Notes: generated from the sequence alone by a model not told the origin. A DNA stretch of 64,000 nt from Achromobacter sp. AONIH1 (GCF_002902905.1 NZ_CP026124.1:5270001-5334000), one strand, 5' to 3'. Numbered from the stretch's first letter, positions 7,125-16,559 are shown. A program made the numbers and translations.

Positions 7125-10100
7125 ATGAACAAGACTCATACAGTGATATGGAACGCCAGCAAGGCATGCTGGACCGTGGCCAGCGAATGCGCCCGCCGCC
7201 GTGGGAAATCCGGCGTCTCCGGCGCCCGCGCGGTGCTGGCCGCCGTCGCGGCCGCCGGGCTGAGCGCCCTGGCGCCGCAGGCCCTGGCCGCGCCCACCAA
7301 CGGCACGGTCACGCACGGCAGCGCCTTCATCTGGCAGGACAATCCCGGCAACGTCGCCGGCCGGCCCACGAACACCGTCATCAGCCAGACCACGTCCAAG
7401 GCCGTCATCAACTGGAACACCTTCGACGTGGCCGGCAATGAATCCGTCACGTTCAACCATATGGATCCCAGCCATATGACGCTGAACAACGTCACGAGCC
7501 TGGCCCCCTCCAACATCTCGGGCGCGATCAACGCCGTCGGCAAGGTCTTCCTGGTCAACCCGAACGGCATCGTTTTCAACAACACCGCGCGGGTCAACGT
7601 GGGCAGCCTGGTCGCCTCGACGCATGTCACCGACCCCATCGCGTTCTTCAACAACACCAGCGGCGTCTTCAACTTCGAGGCGCCAGCCGGCCAGAACAAC
7701 ATGGTCAGCAATCGGGGCTACATCACCTCCGCCTCGGGCGGGGACATCGTACTGCTGGGCCATCGGGCAGTTAACAGTGGGAGCATCCAGACCAACGGCG
7801 GCTCCGTCGCGCTCGGCGGGGCCGGCTCCTTCACGGTACGACTTGGCAATGGCCCGCTCAGCCTGAGCGCGAACACCAGCGGCCTGTTCGCCGACGCCCA
7901 GAACACGGCCACGGGCACGATCCGGGCAAACGGCGGACAGGCCCTGCTGATGGCCCGCGACTCGCGGCCGGCCAGCCCGCTGCTGGCTGTGGTGAACAAC
8001 GCCGGCCTCATCGAGGCCGGAACGCTGCAGGCCCGCCAAGGCAGGATCGTGCTTGATGGCGGCTCCGGCACGGTGCAGGTCGGTGGTCACCTGTCGGCCA
8101 GCGCCCTGGGCACCTATGGCGACGGCGGTTCGGTCTCGATCCGCGGCGGACACGTAAAAATGCTGCAGGGCACCCTCGTGGACACACGGGCGAGCAACGG
8201 CAACACCGGCGCCCTGGAGATCATCGGCAATGCGCTCAAGGTGGGCGAATCCACGGCCACTGACAACATCCATGCCAGCACGCTGGCAAGCAATCTCAGC
8301 ACAACCAATGTCAGCCTGGCCAGCAATGTCGGCGACGTCGAGGTGAACGCGCCGGTGAACTGGGACAGCGGCCACGCGCTGACCCTGAACGCGCGCCACG
8401 GCGGCGACGGCAAGGTCATGGTCAACGCCGCCCTCACCGCCAAGGGCTCGGGCACCGCCCTGAACCTGTCGGCCGACCGGCTGATCGACATTTCGCGGCG
8501 GATCACGCTGAGCGGCGTCTCCAGCCAGGTCAATCTGCGCACGACACAGTCCGGCACGCCCGACCTCGCGTCGACCGCCAACTACGTGCTGAGCGGCCCC
8601 GCCGGCCAGGCCCTGATCCAGCTGCCCAGCGCCAATCCGCAATTCACGTCCAACGGCCTGCGCCATGTGGTGATCCAGAACCTCGCGCAACTGAACGCCA
8701 TCAACGGCCATCTGACCGGCTACTACGTACTGGGCACGGACATCCAGGGGCCAGGCTCGGTGCAGTCCATCGGCGCCGGCCAGGGCGGCTTCAAGGGGCT
8801 GTTCGACGGACTGGGCAACAAGCTGGTCAAGCTGGCGGCAGTAAGTCCGGACGGCGTCGCCGGCCTGTTCAGCGAGTCCTCGGGCACGCTGCGCAATGTC
8901 ACGCTGGATAACATTTCCAGCGCCGGCCTGCGACACAAGTACAGCGGCACCTTGGTCGGCATTAACACGGGCACCATCTCCAATGTCCGTGTCATCAACG
9001 GCTCGCGTGGCGGCAGCACCATCACCGATGGCGCGATCGGCGGGCTGGTCGGTTTCAACAATGGCGGCACCATTGAACGGTCCAGCTACTCGGGCAGCGT
9101 CGCCACCTCATCGCAAGTCCATATCGCGGGGGGGCTGGTTGGCTTGAGCATAGATGGCGTCATCCGCGACAGCGGCAGCTGGGGATCGGTGAGCGACATG
9201 GCCAGCCACGCCGGCATCGGCCATATCGGCGGACTGGTGGGCCTCAATCAGGGCAGCCAGATCATCAACTCCACCAGCTCGTCTTCGGTCACTTCCAGCC
9301 AGCTGAGCAATGCCGGCGGCCTGGTCGGCACAAACTTCGGCCAGATCATAGACAGCTCCAGCAGCGGTCGCATATCAAAATCGGGCAGCGGTACTGCCGG
9401 CGGCCTGGTGGGCGAAAATAACGGCGCCGTCTTCTCTTCCGCGCAGTTCACGGGCGAGGTCGGGGCGACCGGCCCGACCGCCGTGGGCGGACTGGTCGGC
9501 AGGAACAACGGCATGATCATGAACTCTACGAGCAGTAGCTACAAAGTGTTCACGTCGTCTTCCACGGAAACCAGCATCGGCGGCTTGGTCGGAGTCAACA
9601 GCGATACAGCCTCCATCATCAACAGCAAGTCCACTGTCGCCGCCGTTCACGCCACAAACGCCACCAATGGCCGTGTCGGCGGACTGGTCGGCACGAATGC
9701 CGGAAGCATCCAGCAAAGCACTGCCCACCTGAACGAGGTGCGTGGCGGCACCCGCTCCTCGGTTGGGGGGCTGGTGGGCCACAATACCGGCAACATCTAC
9801 GACTCCGAGGCTAGCCTGAGAGTGCTGGGTAGTGGCACCTATAGCAACGTGGGCGGCCTGGTTGGAGACAATGAAGGGCGCATCATGCATACCGTCGCTT
9901 CGAGTCACGTCACCGGCGGAGCTCGGTCGAACCTGGGCGGGCTGGTAGGCATCAATCGCGCGCAGGGAACGATCGCATACTCGGAAGCATCCGGCTCGCT
10001 GGAAGGCAGGACTCCCTCCCAGTGCTATCCGGGGTACCCTTGCACCTCCAACAGCTACACCGTGGCCAACATGGGCGGTCTGGTAGGCCTGAATCAGGGC

Positions 10101-10271
10101 CTGCTGATGGGATCGACCAGCACCAGCAAGTTCTCCAACCACAATGACATGTGGATCAAGGCTGGCGGGTTGGTGGGCACCAACCAGGGCGTCATGCAAT
10201 ACAACACGGCCCTGCAAGACGCCGCGCTGATTCGACCCGTGGGCGACAACAAGGGCACGATCGAGCCTTGA
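7125..10271 (+). CDS. Filamentous-haemagglutinin-family exoprotein with GLUG repeats (TpsA)
   Basis: A 1048-aa secreted adhesin candidate, the partner of the upstream TpsB. It starts with a long type V secretion signal: a charged extended region (residues 1-28, MNKTHTVIWN...) then a hydrophobic core, with cleavage likely after ALA at 55. The TPS domain follows (about 56-300), with VINWNTFDVAG, GKVFLVNPNGIVFNN and NVGSLVAST. The middle is beta-helix-like. Residues about 638-1022 hold 13 GGLVGxN-type GLUG repeats. The ribosome site AAGGA lies 5 nt before the ATG. It is compact for an FHA relative, with no visible C-terminal toxin or prodomain. A strong terminator follows. The 3' half uses more A/T-ending codons than the housekeeping genes around it. 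Confidence 0.93.
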   Translation: MNKTHTVIWNASKACWTVASECARRRGKSGVSGARAVLAAVAAAGLSALAPQALAAPTNGTVTHGSAFIWQDNPGNVAGRPTNTVISQTTSKAVINWNTFDVAGNESVTFNHMDPSHMTLNNVTSLAPSNISGAINAVGKVFLVNPNGIVFNNTARVNVGSLVASTHVTDPIAFFNNTSGVFNFEAPAGQNNMVSNRGYITSASGGDIVLLGHRAVNSGSIQTNGGSVALGGAGSFTVRLGNGPLSLSANTSGLFADAQNTATGTIRANGGQALLMARDSRPASPLLAVVNNAGLIEAGTLQARQGRIVLDGGSGTVQVGGHLSASALGTYGDGGSVSIRGGHVKMLQGTLVDTRASNGNTGALEIIGNALKVGESTATDNIHASTLASNLSTTNVSLASNVGDVEVNAPVNWDSGHALTLNARHGGDGKVMVNAALTAKGSGTALNLSADRLIDISRRITLSGVSSQVNLRTTQSGTPDLASTANYVLSGPAGQALIQLPSANPQFTSNGLRHVVIQNLAQLNAINGHLTGYYVLGTDIQGPGSVQSIGAGQGGFKGLFDGLGNKLVKLAAVSPDGVAGLFSESSGTLRNVTLDNISSAGLRHKYSGTLVGINTGTISNVRVINGSRGGSTITDGAIGGLVGFNNGGTIERSSYSGSVATSSQVHIAGGLVGLSIDGVIRDSGSWGSVSDMASHAGIGHIGGLVGLNQGSQIINSTSSSSVTSSQLSNAGGLVGTNFGQIIDSSSSGRISKSGSGTAGGLVGENNGAVFSSAQFTGEVGATGPTAVGGLVGRNNGMIMNSTSSSYKVFTSSSTETSIGGLVGVNSDTASIINSKSTVAAVHATNATNGRVGGLVGTNAGSIQQSTAHLNEVRGGTRSSVGGLVGHNTGNIYDSEASLRVLGSGTYSNVGGLVGDNEGRIMHTVASSHVTGGARSNLGGLVGINRAQGTIAYSEASGSLEGRTPSQCYPGYPCTSNSYTVANMGGLVGLNQGLLMGSTSTSKFSNHNDMWIKAGGLVGTNQGVMQYNTALQDAALIRPVGDNKGTIEP
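9037..10190 (+). repeat. GLUG repeat array inside the exoprotein gene
   Basis: Thirteen copies of the pentapeptide GGLVG, usually continued as N-x-G (for example GGLVGLNQG, GGLVGTNFG, GGLVGRNNG), spaced about 25-40 residues apart. A degenerate first copy (GTLVGINTG) occurs near 8950. Such repeats are known from surface and IgA-protease-type proteins. The matching DNA is similar but not identical between copies, so recombination could change the number. Confidence 0.85.
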
Positions 10272-10299
10272 TCTAGCAGGAGAACCGCCGATATGCCAA

Positions 10300-10340
10300 A
10301 TCCCCGCCCAGCAATAAATGCCGGGCGGGGATCATTTTTT
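10300..10340 (+). terminator. Intrinsic terminator after the exoprotein gene
   Basis: Stem ATCCCCGCCC (10300-10309) pairs with GGGCGGGGAT (10323-10332) around a 13-nt loop, followed by CATTTTTT. It ends the plus-strand secretion operon. On the minus strand only a weak T-stretch follows, so it may serve the convergent fimbrial operon less well. Confidence 0.9.
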
Positions 10341-10375
10341 CCAATACCCGCCCAGACACACGGCATCGCCCGCGA

Positions 10376-11632
10376 TCAATCGTAGCGCACCTGGAAGCGC
10401 ACGCTGCTGTTGGCCGGCCCCGGCGTCACCCCCCCTTGGCCTTCATGGTCGGTCCGCACATAATGCGCCGCCAATTCCAAGGTGGTCGTCTCGCCATCCT
10501 GCAGCGTCCCATACTGCGGAAACTGGATATAGGGTCCGGCTTCCGGCGCGTCGCCGATGTTCACCTCCTTGCCGGGATCGTCGCGCCGCGTCAGCACGAT
10601 GCCGAGATTCCTGGCATGGTTGATGTCGCTCTGATCCAGCCGCAATACATTGGGCCAGCCAGGCACCTTGCCCTGGAAGCCCGGAGAAAACGATATCTTG
10701 GGCTTGGCCCGCGCCGCGCAGTTGCTCAGCGAAATGTCGAACGGCACGCTGCCGGCCCGGTCGCCTCGCCCGGGAAAGCTGCCCCGGGTCACGGGTCCCA
10801 TGGGCACTTCCCTGCCGCTGCCCTGATAGCTGGCATCCACGGCGCACACCGCCGTCACGACCGGAGGCGTCGTGCCGCCCCCGCTGATGAGTTGATCGAT
10901 ATTGAAGTCGAAGCTGGCATTGCAAGGATCCATGATCGGCCCCAGGTCCGTGCCCTCGGCGACAGGCTGGGATTTCACTTGCACGATCTTGAAACGCATC
11001 CTGGCGCCCTGGTACCCGGTCGCCATGCCCGTCACGGGAAAGACACCGATTCCGGGCAAGACATCGGAACCCAGCTTCACCAATTCCACGCGCAGGCCAG
11101 TGAGGACTTCCGCTTCCGCACTGTGTACGCCCGTTCGCATGGCCAACTGCTCGCTATTTTGGACTGCGCGTATCTCAGTTGCGGCCGACACCTCGGCGGC
11201 ATTGGCCTCGGGCCCCGCTCGTAGCCGGATCCCTATCCCCTGCACATTCGAGGGAAAGACGGTGCTGCCGTCTGGCCTAACCCCGGCCCACGTCGCTCCG
11301 GCCGCCAAGTAGAACCTGTCCGTCGAGGCTGTCGGCACCAGCGTGCCGATGGACGACAACGTGACCGACCTGACGGCCAACACGGTGCCGTCCGGGATGA
11401 CCTGGCTGCCGCCCACGTTGCCGATCTGCGGAGGAATCCAGGCGCCCCCTGATGTCTGGCCGTCGCCGAGCGACGCAATGCGGCATGTGGTCGCGCGCGC
11501 CGGCACGTTCTGGGCCCAGGCATCGACAGCCGGCAACGCGACACCGCCCGCCAGCAACAGCCCGACCAGCAGCCGGCTGGCCGGCCCCTCTTGTGGCGCG
11601 CGGGTCGGGCGATGAAACAGACGGTGGAACAT
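10376..11632 (-). CDS. Fimbrial tip adhesin / minor fimbrial subunit (two-domain)
   Basis: A 418-aa exported protein, last gene of the chaperone-usher operon. The signal peptide is about 1-41 (core LLVGLLLAGGVALPAV, cleavage after AWA-Q). The N-terminal part (about 42-250) lacks the pilin signature and is the candidate receptor-binding domain. The C-terminal part (about 255-418) looks like a pilin domain: cysteines in TAVCAVDASY and SLSNCAA, and a C-terminal beta strand SSVRFQVRYD of the kind recognised by periplasmic chaperones. Length and position match tip adhesins such as FimD of Bordetella. AAGGAG sits 6 nt before the ATG. The receptor is unknown. Confidence 0.82.
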   Translation of the reverse strand: MFHRLFHRPTRAPQEGPASRLLVGLLLAGGVALPAVDAWAQNVPARATTCRIASLGDGQTSGGAWIPPQIGNVGGSQVIPDGTVLAVRSVTLSSIGTLVPTASTDRFYLAAGATWAGVRPDGSTVFPSNVQGIGIRLRAGPEANAAEVSAATEIRAVQNSEQLAMRTGVHSAEAEVLTGLRVELVKLGSDVLPGIGVFPVTGMATGYQGARMRFKIVQVKSQPVAEGTDLGPIMDPCNASFDFNIDQLISGGGTTPPVVTAVCAVDASYQGSGREVPMGPVTRGSFPGRGDRAGSVPFDISLSNCAARAKPKISFSPGFQGKVPGWPNVLRLDQSDINHARNLGIVLTRRDDPGKEVNIGDAPEAGPYIQFPQYGTLQDGETTTLELAAHYVRTDHEGQGGVTPGPANSSVRFQVRYD

Positions 11633-11683
11633 GGTTTCTCCTTCTAGCTATGCCCGGCCGGCCACGAGGCCAGCCGATGGCGC

Positions 11684-12454
11684 TCAATCGACGCGCGCGA
11701 ACTCGGCCTGGGCGCTGCCGCGCTTGGCCGCGCCCAGGTCGTCCACCGACTCATAATCCAGCGACAGCCCGCCCTGATCGCGCGGCGCGGGCCAGCGTCC
11801 CACGAAGGACGCGGACGACAGGGGCGGGACGGTCAGCCCCGCCAGGCCATCCCCCTGGCTGCCGCGCACTTTCAGCGTCCGGAACGTGACGCTGTAGGGA
11901 GTGGGGTTTTCCGCCAACACGCGCATCGAACCGTTGCCGGCATCGCGCCAGGTCCAGCGCAGCTTGCCCGGCGCATCGCTTGCCTTGCCTTGCAGGCCCT
12001 CGGGCCGGAACAAGACCTTCATCGACAGGTGCAGTTGCAGGCGCAGGCTGTTCTGCTCGTCGCTCACGACCGGCACTTCCAGGAAGTTCACCCAGAACAG
12101 GGACTCGCGATCCTTGGGCAAGGACTCACCGGTATAGCGCAACTGCACCGCCTTGCGCTCGTTCGGCTCCAGGCGCAGGAGCGGCGGCGTCAACACGAAC
12201 GGCACCTTCAGCCGCGCCAGATCGTTGGCGTCCCGCGCCTCGCCCCGGTCCAGCCAGGACTGCACCAGGATCGGCTCGGCGCCGATATTGCCGACATAGA
12301 CGCTGATTGCCTTTTCGCGGGCGGGATAGACGAAGCGCGTGCCATCGACGGACATGTCCGCACGGGCGGCGCCGGCCAGCCCGGCCCATGCCGCCACGAT
12401 CGCCATGCCGGCCAAGCCCGCGTGGCGCAGTGCGAGAATGCGCCGGCCGATCAT
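11684..12454 (-). CDS. Periplasmic fimbrial chaperone (PapD family), second copy
   Basis: A 256-aa PapD-like chaperone that would hold pilin subunits by donor-strand complementation. Signal peptide about 1-32 (ends ARA-DM). The two-domain immunoglobulin fold is shown by TRFVYPAREKAISVYVGN near the mature N-terminus (conserved Arg in the cleft), the PKDRESLFWVNFLEVP family signature and the LSMKVLFRPEGL strand carrying the cleft Lys. The gene starts inside the usher stop (4-bp overlap), so the two are translationally coupled. It may serve the tip adhesin encoded next, while the other chaperone serves the major pilin (inference). Confidence 0.93.
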   Translation of the reverse strand: MIGRRILALRHAGLAGMAIVAAWAGLAGAARADMSVDGTRFVYPAREKAISVYVGNIGAEPILVQSWLDRGEARDANDLARLKVPFVLTPPLLRLEPNERKAVQLRYTGESLPKDRESLFWVNFLEVPVVSDEQNSLRLQLHLSMKVLFRPEGLQGKASDAPGKLRWTWRDAGNGSMRVLAENPTPYSVTFRTLKVRGSQGDGLAGLTVPPLSSASFVGRWPAPRDQGGLSLDYESVDDLGAAKRGSAQAEFARVD

Positions 12455-15090
12455 GGCTTCAGCCCCGCCACCGGCATCGGGCCGGCGGGTAATGCCGGCT
12501 CCGGCTGGCAGACGCTCTCGACCACGTCGAAGCCGCTCTGGCCGCGCTCGCGCTCGGACAGCGCGTAGTCGATGCGGCAGCGCTGGTCGGCTTTCGATCC
12601 CCAGCGCACGCTGACGCGGCCTTCATCCTTGCGCACGCGCATGACGATGCGGCTGCCCTGGCCAACGCTGCCGATCACCTCGCCATCCTCGAGGTCGTAG
12701 ACCTCGGCGCCGAATGGCAGCGGAGCGCCATCCCGCTGTTTGCCGTCGACCAGCACGGGCCTGGACCGGCGGGTGGGATAGGACAGCAGCACCACCGCGC
12801 CGGCGCGCGGCGCCACGGTACGCATATTGCTCAGCAGCTCTACGTCGTCGGCCATGTCGGCGGAATCCAGTTCCACGTTGTTGCTTCGATACGGCATCAG
12901 ATAGGGCACCAGGCCATAGCCCCGCCCATCGATGCGGCTGTTGCGGTCGCGGGTGGTCCGCGCGTCCTTGGCGTCCGGTGCATGCAGCAGGCCGATGGTG
13001 TCGCCCAGAACCGGCGCCAGCGTGACCCCGCCCGCGTGCGCCAGCACGTTGCCCGAGGCGCGCAGGCTGGTCTGCCGATAGTCGCGCCCCTGCGAGATGC
13101 TGGCGCCCACCTGGGCCAGGCTGCCCAGGTAGTCCAGGTTGCCGTTGGCCGATGACATACCCGAGCGGCTGTTGTAGCTGGTGCCGAGCGAATAGTTGAA
13201 CAGCGAGTCCTCGCCGGCCGATCCGCCCACGCTCAGGCCGGAGTTGGTACCGCCCGCGCCGCTATGGCTGGTGTAGCTGTTGAGCAGGGGCGCGTCGTAG
13301 GACTTGCCCAAGGGGATGTTCAGGTTGAGAGTAACCGTGGTCTCGCGCTCGCGTCCCAGCGAATACAAACCGCCGTTGACAGTGCTGCGTTGCACGTTCA
13401 GCGCGTAGGACACGCGGCCCCAGTTGTTGTAGTAGCCGCCGCCAAAATTGATGTTGCGGCCCGCGCGCTTCCAGTACTGGATCGCAGAGCCATTCAGGTA
13501 AAAGGAGCCCAGCCTGTCACCGAGCGACTGGTTGATGTTGACATCGATACGGTTGCGCAGCCGGCCGCCGGCATCGTAGTAGCGATCGGACTTCGGAATG
13601 TTGCGCTGGGCAACGGCTTCGTTGAAACCGACGAAGCCGCTGGTCGAATAGCGATATGCCAGCACCGAGAAATTCGTGCCCGTCTCGGGCAGATTCTTGC
13701 TGTATGACAAACGATAGCTGGAGCCTGATGATTTTTCATTGGCCAGCTTGGCGGTCGCCGCCGTGATGTCACCGGCCAACGCGCCCCATTCGGTGTTGAG
13801 CACCGCGCCCAGCAACACCGAGCGATAGTTGCCGCTGAGCGCCAGCCCCCCGTATGCCGTGACCAGATTGCTCAGGCCGCGCCGCACTAGGCCTTCGAAC
13901 ACCGCCGGCCCGCCGCTGCGGTAGCCCGAGGCCATGGCCTGCCCCAGCGACATCGAGTAACGCGTTTCGCCGGACTTCAGCAGCTCGACGGTCGTGGCAA
14001 AAGGCACGGTGAAACGGCGCGTTTCGCCATTGGCCTCCACGACGCGCACCTCCAGGTCGCCGCCATAGCTGGCCGCCTGCAGATCCTCGATGACGAACGG
14101 CCCCGCCGCGACCGTGGTTTCATGGACCAGGAAGCCACGCTGATAGACGCTGACCGTGGCATTGGTCTGGGCGGTGCCGCGTATGGTCGGCACGTAGTTG
14201 CGCCGCTCGTCGGGCAGCATGCGTTCGTCGCTGGCCACGCGCACGCCGCGAAACGAAACCGGATCGAAGTACCGCCCATCGGAAGATGTCTCGCCCAGCA
14301 GCAGCTCGGATTTCCAGGACGGGATGCCGGTCACCGCGTACAGCCGGCCCCGTTGATAGCGCGAGCCTTCGCGCGATCCCCAAGCCACCGAGCCATCGTG
14401 CCGCACGCGCCAAGAGGCGACGTTCAGCCCGGCGCTCAAGCCCAGGTAGCCTCGGTCGTCGGAACGTCCGCCGCGCACGTACTGTGAATAGTAGTTGCCG
14501 GTATAGCCCAGCCGCGCGGCGGTGATGCCGCTGTCCGACAGGGCCGGATCCACATAGATGCTGGCGCGTCTCGTACCCAGGTAGATGGTGGGCACGGTCA
14601 ATAGCAACTGCTGTTCCGCCGCGTCGAACCTGGCCTGCGCGCCGGGAACATGGGTAGCCAGATCGCCGCAATAGGGCGTGTCTCCCAGCGCCGGACGCCC
14701 CTGCTCGGCAGCCTGGCGTTCAAGCTTTTCCATGTCGAACCCCGAACTGCGCAACAGTTCGGCGGTGTAGCAAGGCGCCGCGCCATCCTGGCCGACGTCG
14801 CGGAATTCCACGAACGAGGCCCCGCGCCAGTTTCCGTTCACCAGCACATCGACGCGATACTGACCCGGCAACACAGCGTTAGGCTTTTCGAACCGGGAGA
14901 GATCGACGGAATCGTCCGAGACGCCGCGCAACAACATATTGGAATCGAACTGCACGTACTGCTTGGATTTACCCTGCGCCTGCGCATCCGCCACAATGAC
15001 CAACATGCAAAGGCCCGCTATCCAGACCCGCCGTTGCCGCGACTTGCGCCTGTTTCCAGGACGAGCCGTCACCTGCATCGTCAAATGCAT
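12451..15090 (-). CDS. Outer-membrane fimbrial usher (PapC/FimD family)
   Basis: A 879-aa usher that assembles and exports fimbrial subunits. After a basic N-terminus and signal core (IAGLCMLVIVADAQAQ), the N-terminal chaperone-binding domain begins with YVQFDSNMLLRGVSDDSVDLSRFE and has a Cys pair in the PCYTAELL and PYCGDL runs. The 24-strand barrel with plug occupies the middle (ASYGGDLEVRVVEANG near the plug). The two C-terminal domains include PFGAEVYDLEDGEVIGSVGQG and end with a second Cys pair. I choose ATG 15090, which has an AAGG site; an in-frame GTG at 15129 would add 13 residues. Flanked by a chaperone gene on each side. Confidence 0.95.
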   Translation of the reverse strand: MHLTMQVTARPGNRRKSRQRRVWIAGLCMLVIVADAQAQGKSKQYVQFDSNMLLRGVSDDSVDLSRFEKPNAVLPGQYRVDVLVNGNWRGASFVEFRDVGQDGAAPCYTAELLRSSGFDMEKLERQAAEQGRPALGDTPYCGDLATHVPGAQARFDAAEQQLLLTVPTIYLGTRRASIYVDPALSDSGITAARLGYTGNYYSQYVRGGRSDDRGYLGLSAGLNVASWRVRHDGSVAWGSREGSRYQRGRLYAVTGIPSWKSELLLGETSSDGRYFDPVSFRGVRVASDERMLPDERRNYVPTIRGTAQTNATVSVYQRGFLVHETTVAAGPFVIEDLQAASYGGDLEVRVVEANGETRRFTVPFATTVELLKSGETRYSMSLGQAMASGYRSGGPAVFEGLVRRGLSNLVTAYGGLALSGNYRSVLLGAVLNTEWGALAGDITAATAKLANEKSSGSSYRLSYSKNLPETGTNFSVLAYRYSTSGFVGFNEAVAQRNIPKSDRYYDAGGRLRNRIDVNINQSLGDRLGSFYLNGSAIQYWKRAGRNINFGGGYYNNWGRVSYALNVQRSTVNGGLYSLGRERETTVTLNLNIPLGKSYDAPLLNSYTSHSGAGGTNSGLSVGGSAGEDSLFNYSLGTSYNSRSGMSSANGNLDYLGSLAQVGASISQGRDYRQTSLRASGNVLAHAGGVTLAPVLGDTIGLLHAPDAKDARTTRDRNSRIDGRGYGLVPYLMPYRSNNVELDSADMADDVELLSNMRTVAPRAGAVVLLSYPTRRSRPVLVDGKQRDGAPLPFGAEVYDLEDGEVIGSVGQGSRIVMRVRKDEGRVSVRWGSKADQRCRIDYALSERERGQSGFDVVESVCQPEPALPAGPMPVAGLKP

Positions 15091-15132
15091 CGTTCTAGCC
15101 TTGCGAAAAAATGGAGCCTTCAGAAGCACCCG

Positions 15133-15882
15133 TCAGGGCAATGACAAGGGGCGCTGATACGAGTGCCTGCCGCCAAAATCATTGATGGCCCAGTAGTGGA
15201 TCTGACTTTGGCCCGGCACGGGATTTCGACCGGCCGAAACAGGAAAACGCAACTTGGAAAATGGCGCCACCATGGCGTCCTGGCCTGCCCGGTCCAGGAT
15301 CTCGCGACGCCCCGCCGTTTCCAGCTCGACGGACAAGAAGGACACGTGATACGGCGTCGGGTTGTGCACCTCAACGGCGCCTGCGCCTGGGACCAGCGTC
15401 CATTTCAAGCTGTCTGGCGCGTCCCCGGCATCTCCGGACAATCCGGTCGGACGGAAGAACAGCTTGACCCGGGTGCGAAACTGCAAGGTCAGCGCATTCT
15501 CCTCGCTGCTGCGCGGCGGAGTTTCCATTACGTTCAGGTAAAACAGCGACTCCCTGTCCGTGGGCAATGGCCGTTTGGCGTGGAACACACGCAGCAGCGC
15601 GCTGCCGTCAGGCTCGACCCTGGTCAGGGCGGGTGACACGATAAAGGGCACCACCATCACTTCGGGCGACAAATCCGGGCGGCCGTCGTCAAGCCAGGAC
15701 TGAGCGAGTATGGGATAGCTGCCCGGATTCCGCACCCGGATGCTGACATCCTTGGCCTTCTCTGGATAGACGATGCGCGTTCCCTCCAGAACCAGGGTTG
15801 CCTGCGCCACGCCAGCGCCGGCAACCCAAGCCATGACGCCCATGCACAACCAACGTACTGCAACACGCTTCATGGGCGTCAT
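15133..15882 (-). CDS. Periplasmic fimbrial chaperone (PapD family), first copy
   Basis: A 249-aa chaperone lying between the major pilin and the usher. Signal peptide about 1-29 (VAQA-TL). Family features: GTRIVYPEKAKDVSIRVRN near the mature start, the PTDRESLFYLNVMETP signature, then LQFRTRVKLFFRP with the cleft Lys. About as long as the second chaperone but clearly diverged from it, so this is not a recent duplication. Start: ATG 15882 with GAGG upstream; an internal ATG three codons later is possible. It probably escorts the major subunit encoded 14 bp upstream. Confidence 0.94.
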   Translation of the reverse strand: MTPMKRVAVRWLCMGVMAWVAGAGVAQATLVLEGTRIVYPEKAKDVSIRVRNPGSYPILAQSWLDDGRPDLSPEVMVVPFIVSPALTRVEPDGSALLRVFHAKRPLPTDRESLFYLNVMETPPRSSEENALTLQFRTRVKLFFRPTGLSGDAGDAPDSLKWTLVPGAGAVEVHNPTPYHVSFLSVELETAGRREILDRAGQDAMVAPFSKLRFPVSAGRNPVPGQSQIHYWAINDFGGRHSYQRPLSLP

Positions 15883-15896
15883 GCCTGCACCTCGAC

Positions 15897-16559
15897 TTAT
15901 CGGTAGGACACCTTGTATGCGATTTGCGAACCGGCGTTACCAGACTCAAGAGGGCCGCTGGCCCTGACATAGCCCGCCTCGAAGGTGAGGTCTCCGGCAA
16001 GGATCTGCGTGACGGCCGAATCGTTCGAGAACCTCAACTGAAGCGTCTGTACGTCGCTCGGAGACATGGTGCCTCGGAGGTCAAGCTTGTTGGTCTTGCC
16101 ATTGCCGGCGTTCCAGATGCCGATCTCGATGCCTTTCGCCGGCTGGAAGCCAGTGACCATCAGATTGCCCGTGGCTCCATTGATGTTCGCCGAACCCTGG
16201 TCGAATTCAATGGCGGCGCCTCGCGTTTCGGTTTGTGCGGTGCCCGAGGCCGGGTTGGTAGGCAGAGGCGTGAGCAAGCTGCAATTGGACAGGCTGATCT
16301 TGAACGTCTGCTTGGAGCCAATGTTGGCGCCCACGGCCAGCGCCTTCGTCGCCGCATTGGGATCCACGTTGCCAAGCCGCACATCAGTGATGTTGCTCGC
16401 AGAACCTTGACCGCCATTGACGGAGCACGTGGTGTCCGACACGCTGCCCGTGAAGCGGATCTGACCGTCCCAGGCGGCCTGCGCGTGCGAAGCCACCGGC
16501 GCCAGAGCCGCCAGCAGCGCGCCGGCAGAAATGAGATACGAGAGAGAACTGCGCTTCAT
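15897..16559 (-). CDS. Major fimbrial subunit (type 1-like pilin)
   Basis: A 220-aa pilin, first gene of the fimbrial operon. Signal peptide about 1-27 (SHAQA). The mature N-terminus shows the donor-strand and first-strand pattern GQIRFTGSVSDTTC, with the disulphide partner in ISLSNCSLL. The C-terminus SQIAYKVSYR has the penultimate-tyrosine region recognised by chaperones. AAGGA precedes the ATG by 9 nt. Operon order is pilin, chaperone, usher, chaperone, tip adhesin. Upstream lies a 355-bp non-coding region with a short C-rich tract that could matter for expression. Confidence 0.95.
   Translation of the reverse strand: MKRSSLSYLISAGALLAALAPVASHAQAAWDGQIRFTGSVSDTTCSVNGGQGSASNITDVRLGNVDPNAATKALAVGANIGSKQTFKISLSNCSLLTPLPTNPASGTAQTETRGAAIEFDQGSANINGATGNLMVTGFQPAKGIEIGIWNAGNGKTNKLDLRGTMSPSDVQTLQLRFSNDSAVTQILAGDLTFEAGYVRASGPLESGNAGSQIAYKVSYR

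Noticed and set aside
7101..8936. A 611-codon open frame antisense to the exoprotein gene
   Set aside because: No family features; opposite strand encodes a clear TPS domain.
9037..10190. CRISPR-like periodic repeat
   Set aside because: The periodicity is protein-level (GLUG repeats) with diverged codons and no constant spacer length.
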